A stretch of 64,000 bases of DNA from NCBI GenBank assembly GCA_943736015.1, contig OX031061.1, positions 13,959,290 through 14,023,289 of the forward strand, read 5' to 3'. Every line of letters starts with the position of its first letter. The first letter of the stretch is position 1. The notes beneath the pieces were generated by a model. That model ran no database searches, had not been told where the DNA came from, and saw nothing but the letters and a program-made list of their open reading frames with translations. The translations under genes were made by a program, and so were the position numbers. This document shows positions 52,112-62,082 of this stretch, in pieces. Source of the stretch: Tridacna crocea (Eukaryota > Mollusca > Bivalvia > Cardiida > Cardiidae).

Positions 52112-52235
52112 TTAATCCTATCCTACACAATCCTGGGTTTTTCTGACCCTGAGATATCAGGCTTTTAAAAAAAATGAGGGAAAAGGAGGTATAACCAGTA
52201 TTTTCTCCTTTTCCCACTGTTTTCCACTCTCAGAG
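52112..52235 (-). mobile_element. H67 MITE, left arm lost
   Basis: TTAATCCTATCCTACACAATC start, with a shortened core (AAAGGAGGTATAACCAGTA). It stops after CCCACTGTTTTCC. Confidence 0.55.
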
Positions 52236-52275
52236 TATTAAGTTTCAAGGACTAATTCAATCACATTAGTCAAAC

Positions 52276-52431
52276 TTAACTCATTACCAAATGACAATAT
52301 TTTAGGCTTGTCCAAATCGAATGCATTTGCAGACAACAATAATAATGGCATTTTCTACTGTTCCAACAATGATTTCTTAAGGTTTCTTTCTCAGGATCAT
52401 CAAAATTAGGGATTGTGTGGTAATGGGTTTA
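52276..52431 (+). mobile_element. H67 MITE, left hairpin arm lost
   Basis: TTAACTCATTACCAAATGAC start. The left arm joins directly to TGGCATTTTCTACTGTTCC. It ends GTGTGGTAATGGGTTTA. Confidence 0.7.
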
Positions 52432-52656
52432 CTCTTTACCAAATGACAAACTTTTGGACTAGTCCAAATTGAAAGCATTTGCAGAAGACAAAATAGATCT
52501 GACTCATGAATTGAAATTTGATATGGGAAGGGTAGAAAACATTGTAGGAAATGGAGAAAATGCTGGTTACCAGCATTTTCTCCTTTTCTTACAATGTCTT
52601 CAAAAGCTGTCTTTCTCATGGTCATTAAAAGTCGGGATTGTGTGGTAAAGAGTTAA
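52428..52656 (+). mobile_element. H67 MITE, near complete
   Basis: TTTACTCTTTACCAAATGAC start, core AAAATGCTGGTTACCAGC, and end GTGTGGTAAAGAGTTAA. It is followed by a lone terminus AAAATTTTGTCATGTGGTAA at 52667. Confidence 0.85.
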
Positions 52657-52696
52657 TAGCAAATTTCTAAAATTTTGTCATGTGGTAAAGAGGTAA

Positions 52697-52863
52697 GACT
52701 CTGAACCCCTGTTTTAGTTGCCTCTTCAGACAGATTGTGCAGTTCGATCTTAGATCTGCAGTGTCTGTTACTTTGTTAGATATTCTGACCAAAGCAGTAG
52801 AATAGAAAAATTGTTTTTATTATGATTAAAAAGTTTCATTTCAACAAATGAGAGCTAAAAGAC
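52697..52863. other. Unannotated sequence
   Basis: A fragment of the GATC hairpin family (GTGCAGTTCGATCTTAGATC) lies at 52737. Nothing else was recognised. Confidence 0.25.
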
Positions 52864-53092
52864 TTAACTCTTTACCAAACTACAGTATTTTAGGCTTGTC
52901 TAAATTGAAAGCATTTGCAGGCAACAAAATAAAAGTGATTGAAAATTTGAAATTTATTTTATGAAGGGTAGAAAAGCTTACGGGAAAAGGAGAAAATGCT
53001 GGTTACCAGCATTTTCTCCTTTTCCCACAATGTTTTCTAAAGGGTTCTTTCTCAGGGTCGTCAAAAGTACGGTATGTATGGTAATGGGTTAA
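52864..53092 (+). mobile_element. H67 MITE, near complete
   Basis: TTAACTCTTTACCAAACTAC start, core AAAATGCTGGTTACCAGC, and end TATGGTAATGGGTTAA. Confidence 0.85.
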
Positions 53093-53332
53093 TTTTTTTT
53101 ATTTGCATTCAGAGCAATCAAGATGAAGGCACATATTCACCAACCATTCTTAAGAAATTTCATTGTCTTATTCTACATTACATTCTACATTGTAAGTAAT
53201 GCAACTTCTGATTGGCTAAACTATTTAGCAAAATTGCTTTTATTCTAATTGATAAATTCAATTTCAATAAATGAGAGCTGTAAGAGTTAATTTTTATTTG
53301 CATTCAGAGTATATCAAGATCAGGGCCTGTAT
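53093..53332. mobile_element. Partial CACCAACCATTC-family MITE
   Basis: GCACATATTCACCAACCATT..CTTATTCTACATT and CTGATTGGCTAAACTATTTAG match the left part of the copy at 53333. TTTTTATTTGCATTCAGAG precedes both copies, so the region may be a tandem duplication. Confidence 0.5.
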
Positions 53333-53510
53333 TGACCAACCATTCTTAAGAACGTTCTTTGTCTTATTCTACATTTGTAAGTAACACAACATCTGACTGG
53401 CTAAGCCACTTGGTTTTAGCCAATCAGAAGTTTTATTCCTTACAAAATTTAGAAAACATTGGACATAAGACTAAGAATATTCTCAAGAATGGTTGGTGAA
53501 TACAGGTCCT
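53333..53510. mobile_element. CACCAACCATTC-family MITE, full copy
   Basis: GGGCCTGTATTGACCAACCA..TTCTTAAGAACG at the left mirrors TTCTCAAGAATGGTTGG..GAATACAGGTCC at the right. The interior is GCCACTTGGTTTTAGCC. A half copy is at 59590-59702. I recognise GGGCC(T/C)ATATTCACCAACCA as a common bivalve MITE terminus. Confidence 0.75.
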
Positions 53511-53849
53511 GATAGTGCATTGCATTTTTGTCCCTGATTATCAGCTATTCTTAAGAATATGATGTCTGAAATCTATGAATTTTGTAAGTGTACATTTGAA
53601 AGTATTTTGATGGGTGCGGCTATTGTTTTCCTTGATTTATACCTGCCCTCTGCTACTGTTTGATCGTTAATTTCATCCCTCACAACAATTATGCTAATTA
53701 TCTTTTGGCTTCATGTAGTGCCTGTGTAGGGAGTGCTCTTTACTTGATATCTTTTGAAGACATTGATAGGCAAGATGAATTTTAGCTGATGTCTGATTTT
53801 CTAGTGTTCAAGCATTACCTCCACTTGAAACTGACCCTCTATAGATTAT
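53511..53849. other. Unannotated sequence
   Basis: No gene or repeat recognised. Confidence 0.25.
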
Positions 53850-53970
53850 ACTTGTAAGATCTTAGACTTGTCCAAATTGTAGGCATTTGCAGAAAACAAA
53901 TGTACATCATATGATAAGGTTTATCACAGACAGTGTAGAAAATATTGTTGGAAAAGGAGAAAATGCTGTA
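53850..53970 (+). mobile_element. H67 MITE, left half only
   Basis: ATCTTAGACTTGTCCAAATTG through GTTGGAAAAGGAGAAAATGC, ending at the hairpin centre. Confidence 0.55.
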
Positions 53971-54244
53971 TTTCCTGTAGGGAACACTGTCCTGTTTAGA
54001 CACTAAAGTGCAAGGTGTAATTTTAATTATAATTTTCAGATTTCTGATTTCTAGTGTTAAAAAATTATCTACCCTTGAACTTACAGTAAAGTCAACAGAC
54101 ATTCTTGAAATACAACCCAGTTGATAGAAATTTACTATGTGGTAATCAGGGTAACTAGATAAAAAAAAGTCAATAGAATTTTGTGCGCTCAACCTACTGA
54201 AGCTAGCACTGTCAACAAAAAATCAAAGTGTTTAGAACACTGAA

Positions 54245-54972
54245 GTGGTATTTGTCAAAAAAGCCATTGGGTGGAATCAATATTTTGAAAGAAAAAGAGA
54301 AAAATTATTCAAATATGGGCTTGAAAGTCACCCTACTAATCATATGAATACCCCTTTAGTTGAAGGGAGAGTACTCATGACAATGTTAAGATTATATGTG
54401 TATTAGTGGTCTCCCTTTGATTATAAGGAGGAGTCAGGATTAACACACCTTGATAGAAGGATGCATGGTAGGTAGAGAGAGAAACCATATAAATATATTG
54501 AACAAAATTAAGTTTGTACCTGAAAACTATGATTTTGAAGTATCTTTGGCCGTTCACATTAAATTTTCAACATTACAATCAATAATTTTGATCTATAAAT
54601 ATTCATGCCCAATCAAATGGAGTAGCGCACAATTATGGGATTAAAAAGTCAGTGGACAAAGTGGTTTTGGAACAAAAAAGTTTAGGACCAAACGATCGTA
54701 AGATGAATTTTGTATCAATGCGTTAATAGAAGGCTATGAGCGAGTGAAGTTATTTTCAATAAAAAATAAGTATTTCTAAAACAGTGGCCTCATCCAGTAT
54801 TTTTTAACCTGCCATTTTCAATTACATACCTGAGTGCTACCAAACAACTCATTTGTCTGGGAAAAATTGAGTTTAATTGGGTTTATTTCCTTTGGTTTTG
54901 CACAAAAAACGTAACATGCTCTTCAAAGTTCAATATTCAACTTATAGTGGTATTGTCTTTGACAAATACCAC
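54245..54972. mobile_element. 728-bp GTGGTATTTGTC-terminal element, copy 1
   Basis: Left GTGGTATTTGTCAAAAAAGC and right CTTTGACAAATACCAC are inverted. The interior (GTACTCATGACAATGTTAAG, CTATAAATATTCATGCCCAA) aligns with 60125-60800. No coding region recognised. Confidence 0.65.
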
Positions 54973-55182
54973 AAAAATGGTAACAAATTCTATTGATTCT
55001 TTTAGAAGCTTAAGCTCCCTTGGTGATTACCAAACGTAAAACTTTAAGGTAAAGCTGTCAAGCAAAAACACTTTGCAAAGCTGACAGCGTGGACAAAAAA
55101 TCAGGCTGCATATTTTATCACTTATCACTTGTGCCAAATTGATTTGCCTGCAACACTGGAGTTGTGGAAAGTACTATCTGGG
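54973..55182. other. Unannotated sequence
   Basis: No gene or repeat recognised. Confidence 0.2.
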
Positions 55183-55411
55183 TTAACCTTTTACCAAACA
55201 ATCCAGGGGGGGGGGGGGGGGGGGTCAAAACTCTCAGAAAGAAGCCTTCTGAAAACATTGTGGGAAAAGGAGAAAATGCTGGTAACCAGCATTTTCTCCT
55301 TTTCCCACAAGGTTTTCTATGCTTTCCAAAATAAATTTCAATTTTTAAGTCACATTGATCTGCCGTTACACTTCTAATTTGAACTGGTCTAAAATTATGT
55401 TGTTTGGTTAA
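55183..55411 (-). mobile_element. H67 MITE with a G-run in its right arm
   Basis: TTAACCTTTTACCAAACAATCC start, then 19 consecutive G (55206-55224), core AAAATGCTGGTAACCAGC, and an end shortened to TGTTTGGTTAA. It shares TTAA with the next copy. Confidence 0.75.
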
Positions 55412-55586
55412 CCCATTACCACACAATCCCTACTTTTGACGACCCTGAGAAAGAAGCCTTTTGAAAACACTGTGTTTTCTACCCTTCCCAGAACAAATTT
55501 CAATTTTTCAGTCACTTTTATTTTGTCGTCTGCAAATGCTTTCAATTTGGACCAGTCTAAAATTTTATCGTGTGGTAAAGAGTTAA
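55408..55586 (-). mobile_element. H67 MITE with hairpin collapsed to a stub
   Basis: TTAACCCATTACCACACAATC start, complete right and left arms, and end GTGTGGTAAAGAGTTAA. The 67-bp palindrome is reduced to GAAAACACTGTGTTTTC (55463-55479). Confidence 0.85.
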
Positions 55587-55710
55587 AGAGATTTAGGCAA
55601 TAATATTGCCAAGCAGCTCAGTTGAGGATTAAGAGGAGCAATTTCGCCTTGTAAATTCTTTTAGGAGATTTTTTTGTGGGCAAAACATTTAATATTATTA
55701 ACCAAAGGCA

Positions 55711-55806
55711 TTTAACCTTCTCTCAATCAATCCTGTGTTATACAGAAACATCGCAAATGCTGAATACAAGCAGTTTCTTTATTTTTTCACAGTGTTTTTT
55801 CAAAGC
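55711..55806 (-). mobile_element. H67 MITE fragment
   Basis: TCTCAATCAATCCTGTGTTATAC then CAAATGCTGAATACAAGCAG is a decayed right arm and core, abutting the next copy. Confidence 0.4.
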
Positions 55807-56036
55807 ATAACTCATTACCAAAAGACAAAATTTTAGGCTTGTCCAGATTGAAAGCATTTTGCAGACGACAAAATAAAAGAGAATGAAAAGTTGAAATTTG
55901 TTTTGTGAAGTGTAGAAAACATTGTGGGAAAAGAAGAAAAAGCTGGTTACCATTATTTTCCCCTTTTTCCACAATGTTTTCAAAAGGCTTCTTTCTCGGG
56001 TTCGTCAAAAGAAGGGATTGTGTGGTAATGGGTTAA
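55807..56036 (+). mobile_element. H67 MITE, near complete
   Basis: ATAACTCATTACCAAAAGAC start, core AAAAAGCTGGTTACCATTAT, and end GTGTGGTAATGGGTTAA. Confidence 0.85.
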
Positions 56037-56066
56037 AAGATACACATCCTATCATGTAACTCCTTG

Positions 56067-56295
56067 TTAATTCTTTACCACATGAGAAAGTTTTAGACCA
56101 GTCCAAATTGAAAGCATTTGCAGACGACAAAATAAAAGTGGCTGAAAATTTGAAATTTGTAATGTGAAGGGTAGAAAACATTGTGGAAAAAGGAGAAAAT
56201 GCTGGTTACCAGCATTTTCTCCTTTTCCAACAATGTATTCAAAGGCTTTCTTTGTCAGGGTTGTTAAAAGTCGGGATTGTGTGGTAAAGAGTTAA
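56067..56295 (+). mobile_element. H67 MITE, near complete
   Basis: TTAATTCTTTACCACATGAG start, core AAAATGCTGGTTACCAGC, and end GTGTGGTAAAGAGTTAA. Confidence 0.9.
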
Positions 56296-56354
56296 ATGAC
56301 AGGAATATTTGTAGACTATATATTTGATGTGGTTGAAGTATCAGAATTTGCATT

Positions 56355-56491
56355 TGAAAGGGAGGGAAATATTGTCAGAAAAGCAGAAAATACCCTTCTG
56401 ATTACTAGAATTATCTGCTTTTCCCACAATAACGTCAAAAGTGTTCCATTTCAGGGTTGTTAAAACTCGGGATTATGTGTGAAAGGGTTAA
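56355..56491 (+). mobile_element. H67 MITE, left arm lost, core diverged
   Basis: GGGAAATATTGTCAGAAAAGC..TTCTGATTACTAGAA is an altered hairpin. The right arm ends GTGTGAAAGGGTTAA. Confidence 0.55.
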
Positions 56492-56618
56492 ACAACATTT
56501 AATTTGTCTGTCCATAAAATGTGATGCCAGCAAAATAGACCTAATATTTATTAGTCTTGGAAAGAGTCTCTTTTTTGTATTTATTGGACATTCTAAAGGT
56601 TATTAACAAGACCAATAT

Positions 56619-56770
56619 TCTATCCTTTACCGAAAGAGCTTGTTGTCGTGAGGTGTAAAAGAAGTTCTTTAAAAATAATGTGGAAAAATAAGAAAATGCT
56701 GGTAACCAACATTTTCGTCTTTTTTCCACAATGTTTTCGACAAATCTGATCACTTGAACTTGCAGTTTTA
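56619..56770 (-). mobile_element. H67 MITE, diverged, left arm lost
   Basis: TCTATCCTTTACCGAAAGAGC start, core AAAATGCTGGTAACCAAC, stopping after TGTTTTCGACAAATC. Confidence 0.5.
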
Positions 56771-57341
56771 TATTTGATTTGACTTGGAATGCTTTCTTAA
56801 AAAGGTATAAGACTATCGTTTTCTCATCTTAGAAAGGGCCCATGTTATTTATTGGCTGTAGGAAAGGTTATAAACAAGACCCATTAAATAGTTGAGTCAC
56901 TGATTTTTTTTTTCCAGGCAATTTAACCCTTAGGGCACCAGATAAACACCATAAACAATTTTTTTTTAGAAAAAAGAGATCCAAATGCTTCAAGGTTACT
57001 ATTGCTTTATGGCCAATTTATGTAGCCATTTTACCACTGCAAGTAGTTGGTATTCAGCAGCATTTTTTGTGCTGTCTGATCTTGATATACACTGGCTGCT
57101 TCTTATTTACCAAGCAACAGTTACTGTGTTTGAGAAACTGACAGGAACTACTTGAAGGGTGAAAGGAGATTTCTAAACAATCTTCGAAGACCTCAAAGTG
57201 TTGTTTATGTGTTGAAAGTTGATTCAATAAAGTGATTATTTGCCTGCAGCGAGAGAGCAGAGAAATGAGAGAGAAATTGCTGTAGTAGCTGGATAGATTT
57301 TTGATTAACCCTTGGGCTGAGTGCAACTCCCTGACCTTTTG
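56771..57341. other. Unannotated sequence
   Basis: No gene recognised. CTGACCTTTTGCGGACAG at 57331 is the flank of the hairpin that follows. Confidence 0.25.
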
Positions 57342-57407
57342 CGGACAGTGTAAATCAAGATCAGACTGCAGAGAACATGCAGTCTGATCTTGGATCTACA
57401 CTGTCTG
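57342..57407. repeat. GATCAAGATCAGACTGCA hairpin
   Basis: GGACAGTGTAAATCAAGATC pairs with GATCTTGGATCTACACTGTC around AGACTGCAGAGAACATGCAGTCT. Confidence 0.75.
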
Positions 57408-57608
57408 ATAAGGAGATATTATTCCCACAATCATAACTTTGGGGCTTTAGTATCGAAATGATAATTTCATTTTAGTTATTTATCAGCATAAGGGTAAACT
57501 CTAAGGCCATTTAAAAACCGAACTAGTGGTAGGTTTGTTAGTTGGTACAGTCAAGATCAGACTGCACAATAGATAACTGTTATATGATCTTAGTTTTACT
57601 CTGTCTGC
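57408..57608. other. Plain sequence with one decayed GATC hairpin
   Basis: GTACAGTCAAGATCAGACTG..ATGATCTTAGTTTTACTCTG at 57545-57602 is a decayed copy of the same hairpin family. Confidence 0.35.
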
Positions 57609-57835
57609 CTTACCTGTTTACCAAACAACAAAATTTTAGACGTGTCTAAATTCAAAGTATAATTATGCAAAAGACAAACTACTTGCTACTCTGAAACAAT
57701 GAAATTTGTTTCTGAAAGGATTGAAAATATTGTTGGTAAAGGAGATAATACTGGTAATCAGCATTTTCTCCTTATTCCACAAAAACCCCTTTCCTCAGAG
57801 TTGTTGAAAACTGGAATTTGTGTGGTAAAGGTTTA
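57609..57835 (+). mobile_element. H67 MITE, near complete
   Basis: CCTGTTTACCAAACAACAAA start, core AATACTGGTAATCAGC, and end GTGTGGTAAAGGTTTAA. Confidence 0.75.
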
Positions 57836-58509
57836 AGGCTTATGATAGCCTTTGCAACAGGATTCATTCCTTTCTCATCTCTAAACATTGTTTACATGAT
57901 GTTAATTTTATAAAGTACATGTAGGCAGTAGCTTTAATGACGTACATCACAAATTTTGCGAACAGAGATTTTTTTTAAAACTTTGCATATACAAAGCTTG
58001 TCATCTTTCTTGATTACTTTACAAAAGATATGGGTCACCCAGCCTGCATTTTTCTGAGAAATTTTCCTTTGAAAAAGGTGTATATAGTTCCTAAATTCAG
58101 ATTACATTAGATTTGAAAAGCTTTTCTTAAATAATAAGTTGAATAGGAAAATTACTAGACGAATGTATAAATATACACCATTATATTGCTGAAAATTCAC
58201 TTAGGTTTGTACAAAATAATAATATAAAAGCCTGGTTTTGAGCTTGGTAAATGTAGAGATACGCTTGTTATAATAATTATGGACCATATAGGTAAAGAAG
58301 GGAGACGATTTGAATTAATTAAGATTTAGTCCTTGATAATAAATAATACATAACTTCTAATGGACATATTTTTCTTAAAAGTTTCACTCTTATAGCATTT
58401 ATAATTTTAAGCAACAGCAAAAAATAAAATGGCACCTATCCTTGCTCATTTTATCAGAAAACATGGATGAACATCACTGTGGAAGATAATTTTTTCAAGG
58501 AAAAATATG
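57836..58509. other. Unannotated AT-rich sequence
   Basis: No gene or repeat recognised. Confidence 0.25.
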
Positions 58510-58590
58510 ATAAAAGCTCAGCAGACATAGCGGGAAAAGAATAAATTGCTCATTAGGAGCAATTTTTCCTTTCCCAACAATAATTTCTTA
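58510..58590. mobile_element. Lone H67-like core of the inner CAT type
   Basis: GGGAAAAGAATAAATTGCTC..ATTAGGAGCAATTTTTCC has the AAATTGCTCAT centre of H67-B without recognisable arms. Confidence 0.45.
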
Positions 58591-58866
58591 CTGGAAGCAG
58601 CTATACTTTCACAACTTTAAACTTTTTTTCTTTTTCTGGCTTGTTTGGTTTGTCAACATTATATTAGTTATTGCGTGGTGACAGTTCCCAGATCCATTTT
58701 GTTCTCTTGACTAATACTACCCAAACAAAGTGCTGCTTGTTTCAGCCCACCAGTAGTATTAACATATGAGCAAAAAATACCTAGGCACATCTTTGATACA
58801 GTATCCATGACAAAAACACATGTGCAGTAGGATGCGCGCAAACAGTACTGATGTCATGTAATTATG
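58591..58866. other. Unannotated sequence
   Basis: No gene or repeat recognised. Confidence 0.2.
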
Positions 58867-59242
58867 TCGTTAAAAAGAATATTGTGTTGTGTACTGATAA
58901 AAGAATCCTCCATGAAAGGCAGGTGCACTGAACACCATGGTTTAATCATTACCACACAATCCCTACTTTCAAAGACCCTGAGGAAGAAGCCTGCAGAAAA
59001 AAATGTGGGAAAAGGAGAAAATCCTGGTAACCAGCATTTTCTCCTTTTCCCACAATGTTTTCTTCCCTTCCCAAAACAAATGTCAAATTTTCAGTCATTC
59101 TTATTTTGTCGTTTGCAAATGCTTTCGATTTGGACAAGGCAAAAATAGTGTTGTTCGGTTAAAAGTTAAAAAGAATATTGTGTTGTGTTATGGTAAAAAA
59201 ATCCGCCAGGAAACCATGGGTAGGTGCACTGTACACTATGAT
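58867..59242. repeat. ~80-bp direct repeat flanking an H67 MITE
   Basis: GTTAAAAAGAATATTGTGTT..GTGCACTGAACACCATGG (58867-58941) recurs after the MITE as GTTAAAAAGAATATTGTGTT..GTGCACTGTACACTATGA (59164-59239), with small differences. Confidence 0.65.
58942..59169 (-). mobile_element. H67 MITE, near complete
   Basis: TTAATCATTACCACACAATCC start, core AAAATCCTGGTAACCAGC, and end TCGGTTAAAAGTTAA. Confidence 0.8.
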
Positions 59243-59432
59243 TTAACACTTGAGAATGTTCAAAACAGTAAAAAGTAAAGAGTCTCCCTGTGTGAGTTAT
59301 ATTCAGTTTTTCAACATCTAAAGCAAAGTTCAAAAGTGCCGACAACTTTTTGAAACACTGTTACATTAGTCTCAGGTTTCTTGTAACAAACATTTTGAGC
59401 CATGCTCTGTGAAAAGAAGACTTAATGCATCT
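59243..59432. other. Unannotated sequence
   Basis: No gene recognised. GACTTAATGCATCTGC at 59419 is the hairpin flank. Confidence 0.25.
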
Positions 59433-59490
59433 GCAAAAAGCTAAGACCCAGGTCAGTCTGCGCAGTCTGACCTGGGCTTTGGCTTTTTGC
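59433..59490. repeat. GCAAAAAG..CTTTTTGC hairpin
   Basis: GCAAAAAGCTAAGACCCAGG and CCTGGGCTTTGGCTTTTTGC are inverted around TCAGTCTGCGCAGTCTGA. Same family as 16652-16718 and 19421-19505. Confidence 0.7.
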
Positions 59491-59589
59491 TATTGGTCAA
59501 AACGATTTGATGACTTCCTTAGCTTAATTCTCTGAGTTTGGCATGCCCCACCCTTAGTAATGCGCTATATTGATTGTCACGCCCGACAA

Positions 59590-59702
59590 GTTAACCAGAA
59601 ACTGGTTTAGCCAGTCAGAAGTTGTGTTACTTTCAACTCTAGAAAATTCTGGAGATTAAGACAAAGAACATTCTTAAGAATAGTTGGTGAATATGGGCCC
59701 AG
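59590..59702. mobile_element. CACCAACCATTC-family MITE, right half
   Basis: TTTAGCCAGTCAGAAGTTGT..CTTAAGAATAGTTGGTGAATATGGGCCC (separate motifs) matches the right half of 53333-53510. Confidence 0.6.
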
Positions 59703-59715
59703 TTTGTTAACTGTC

Positions 59716-59943
59716 ATTTCTTTACCGAATGACAATTTTTATACTTGTTCAAATTGAAAGCACTTGCAGATGACAAAATAAAAGTATCCCAAAAAAAATG
59801 AAATTTGATTCCAGCAGGGTAGAAAACATTATGGGAAAAGGAGAAAATACTGGTTACCACCATTTTCTCCCTTTCCCACAATATTTTCAAAAGGTTTCTT
59901 CATCTGCGTCTGAAAAACCAGGAATTGTTTGGTAAAAGGGAAA
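59716..59943 (+). mobile_element. H67 MITE, near complete
   Basis: TTTCTTTACCGAATGACAAT start and core AAATACTGGTTACCACC. The end GTTTGGTAAAAGGGAAAT lacks TTAA. Confidence 0.75.
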
Positions 59944-60124
59944 TTCATATGATGGGAGCAGGTAACCATTAAAATATTTTTGACACAGTTTTGCCACCTT
60001 TTGGGGCTTGAAATCTTCAAATAAAAGTAACTCCAGTTGAGTGTTGGCACCTGCAAGCAGTGCTTTTGAATGTTCTATTCTTGGAAAACAGGTAGGTTGA
60101 AATCACAGTGTTGAGAACGCTGAA

Positions 60125-60800
60125 GTGGTATTTGTCGAGGAAGCCATTTTGTGGACTTAATAATTTGAAAGGAAAAGAGAAATATTATCCAAATATTGGC
60201 TTGAAACTCAACCTACTAAGCAAACGGATACCTTTCTTGGTTAGAGGGAGAGTACTCATGACAAAGTTTGGGTTATTTGGGTATTGGAAGTCTCCCTTTG
60301 ATCATAAGGAGTCGGGAGTAACTTCATTTGAGAGTAGTATGCATGATGGATAGAGAGAGAAACAATGTCAATATATCGAATAAAATTAAGTTTGCACCTG
60401 AAAACTATGATTTTTAAATATCCTTAGCTGTTAACATTTAATTCCCCACATTACAATTATTTCGATCTATAAATATTCACGCTCAATCAAATGGAGTTGG
60501 GTGCAAGCCCAGGACCAAACGATCAGTAGACAAATTTTGTATCATTGCGCAAATAGAAATCTGTGAGTGAGTGAACCTATTTTTAATCAAAAATTAGTAT
60601 TTTCACAATTGATGGCCTCACCAAGTGTAATTCAACATGCCATTTCTAATTACATAACTGAGTGCGACCGAAAAACTCAGTTGTCTGAGAAAAAATGAGT
60701 TTAATTAGGTTTATTTCCTTCGGCTTTGCACAAAGTACGATAAATGGTCTTCAGAATTCAATTTTGAACTCATAGTGGTATTGTCTTCAACAAATACCAC
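60125..60800. mobile_element. GTGGTATTTGTC-terminal element, copy 2
   Basis: Left GTGGTATTTGTCGAGGAAGC and right CTTCAACAAATACCAC. The interior aligns with 54245-54972 (GTACTCATGACAAAGTTTGG; CTATAAATATTCACGCTCAA). A short frame at 60108-60353 is repeat sequence. Confidence 0.65.
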
Positions 60801-61006
60801 AAAAAATGGTCTAACATTCTGAGGGGAATAAGGATTGATATTTGAACTGAGAAGGATATTTTTGGAAACAAATTTGTTAGTGGGTTCTATCAGGGCTAGC
60901 TTAGTCAGACATTTATTTGTCATTTTAGGAACATAACAGTCAAGATATTTTCGGTAACATGTTTGTTAGCTCTTTCCATACTGTAGACAACACCAGAAGC
61001 TTTTGT
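60801..61006. other. Unannotated sequence
   Basis: No gene or repeat recognised. Confidence 0.2.
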
Positions 61007-61070
61007 GGACAGTGTAGATCAAGATCAGACTGCACATGCTGTGCAGTCTGATCTCTGATCTGCAATGTCC
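61007..61070. repeat. GATCAAGATCAGACTGCAC hairpin, best copy
   Basis: GGACAGTGTAGATCAAGATC then AGACTGCACATG and CTGTGCAGTCTGATCTCTGA then TCTGCAATGTCC form a nearly perfect hairpin. Confidence 0.8.
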
Positions 61071-61379
61071 ACTCAGTTATTCTAGATCTAGAACAAAACA
61101 TGTTTTAATGTTGCAGTAGAACTGTATTTGAAGCCTTTAAGATCAGATTTGAGGTCAGATTTATTTGTTCAGTAGTGAAAAGAGTTAGTGGGGTCTATGA
61201 GAGCTATGTTAGTCAGACATTTACTTGTCATCTTTAGGAATATTATTCATTGCCAAGATATCAGTGTTGTCTCCTCTACGATACCCTTTCCCTCATTACA
61301 AGCTATGTCTCTGACTTGCTGTTTTTATGTCAATATTCATTTCCTTGTTCAGAAAAGCCATTTAAGGAACAGTGACAAG
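61071..61379. other. Unannotated sequence
   Basis: AGGAACATAACAGTC.. near 60928 and AGGAATATTATTCATTG near 61236 sit in similar surroundings (AGTCAGACATTTA precedes both), suggesting a diverged local duplication. No gene recognised. Confidence 0.3.
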
Positions 61380-61592
61380 TTTCAGCAACCTGGGAAAACA
61401 TTGTGGAAAAGCATAAAATGCTGGGAACCAGCATTTTCTACTTGTCCCACAATTTTTTCTATCCTATCACAGACAAATTTTAGCATTTGAGTAATACTTG
61501 TCATCTGCACATGCTTTAAACTTGGACCAGTCCAGAATTTTAGAATTAACCCTTTGCCAACCAATCTAGAGTTTTAAAAACCATGAGATTAA
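61380..61592 (-). mobile_element. H67 MITE, right arm lost, plus a terminal scrap
   Basis: Core AAAATGCTGGGAACCAGC and a left arm to CCAGTCCAGAATTTTAGAATTAA. A lone terminus TTAACCCTTTGCCAACCAATC (61546-61588) follows. Confidence 0.6.
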
Positions 61593-61815
61593 CCCTTTAA
61601 CACACAATCCCTACTTTTAATGACCCTCAAAAGGAAGCCTTCTGAAAACATTGTTGGGCAAGGAGAAAATGCTGGTAACCAGCATTTTCTCCTTTTCCAA
61701 CAATGTTTTCTTCCCTTCACAAAAGAAATTTAAAATTTTCATTCCTATATTATGTTGTCTGTATATGCTTTCAGTTTGGACCAGTCTAAAACTTTTGTCA
61801 GTTGGTGAAGAGTTA
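61589..61815 (-). mobile_element. H67 MITE, near complete
   Basis: TTAACCCTTTAACACACAATC start. The core has paired changes (CATTGTTGG / CCAACAATG) around AAAATGCTGGTAACCAGC. It ends GTTGGTGAAGAGTTAA. Confidence 0.85.
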
Positions 61816-62082
61816 AGGGTTCTTGAAAAAAAAATGTGGAAAAACAAGAAAATGACAGAAATAAACAATTTGTTTGTTTTTCACAATTTTCTCTGTCCTT
61901 TCAAAGATCTATCATTTAAAAAAAAAATCAGTTTATAACCTGTAAATGCTTTTAGTTTGGACATGATTATATAATGATGAAATTAAAGATGATGATGATG
62001 ATGATGATGATAAAATTTACAGGAATTTGGAGCCTTTTAGTTTCAATTTTCAGGATGATGATGATAGAAATAATTATATTTA
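61816..62082. repeat. (GAT)n-containing sequence with an H67 arm scrap
   Basis: GATGATGATGATGATGATGA at 61989-62013 and GATGATGATGATAG near 62053. TGTAAATGCTTTTAGTTTGG at 61940 resembles an H67 left arm. Confidence 0.5.
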
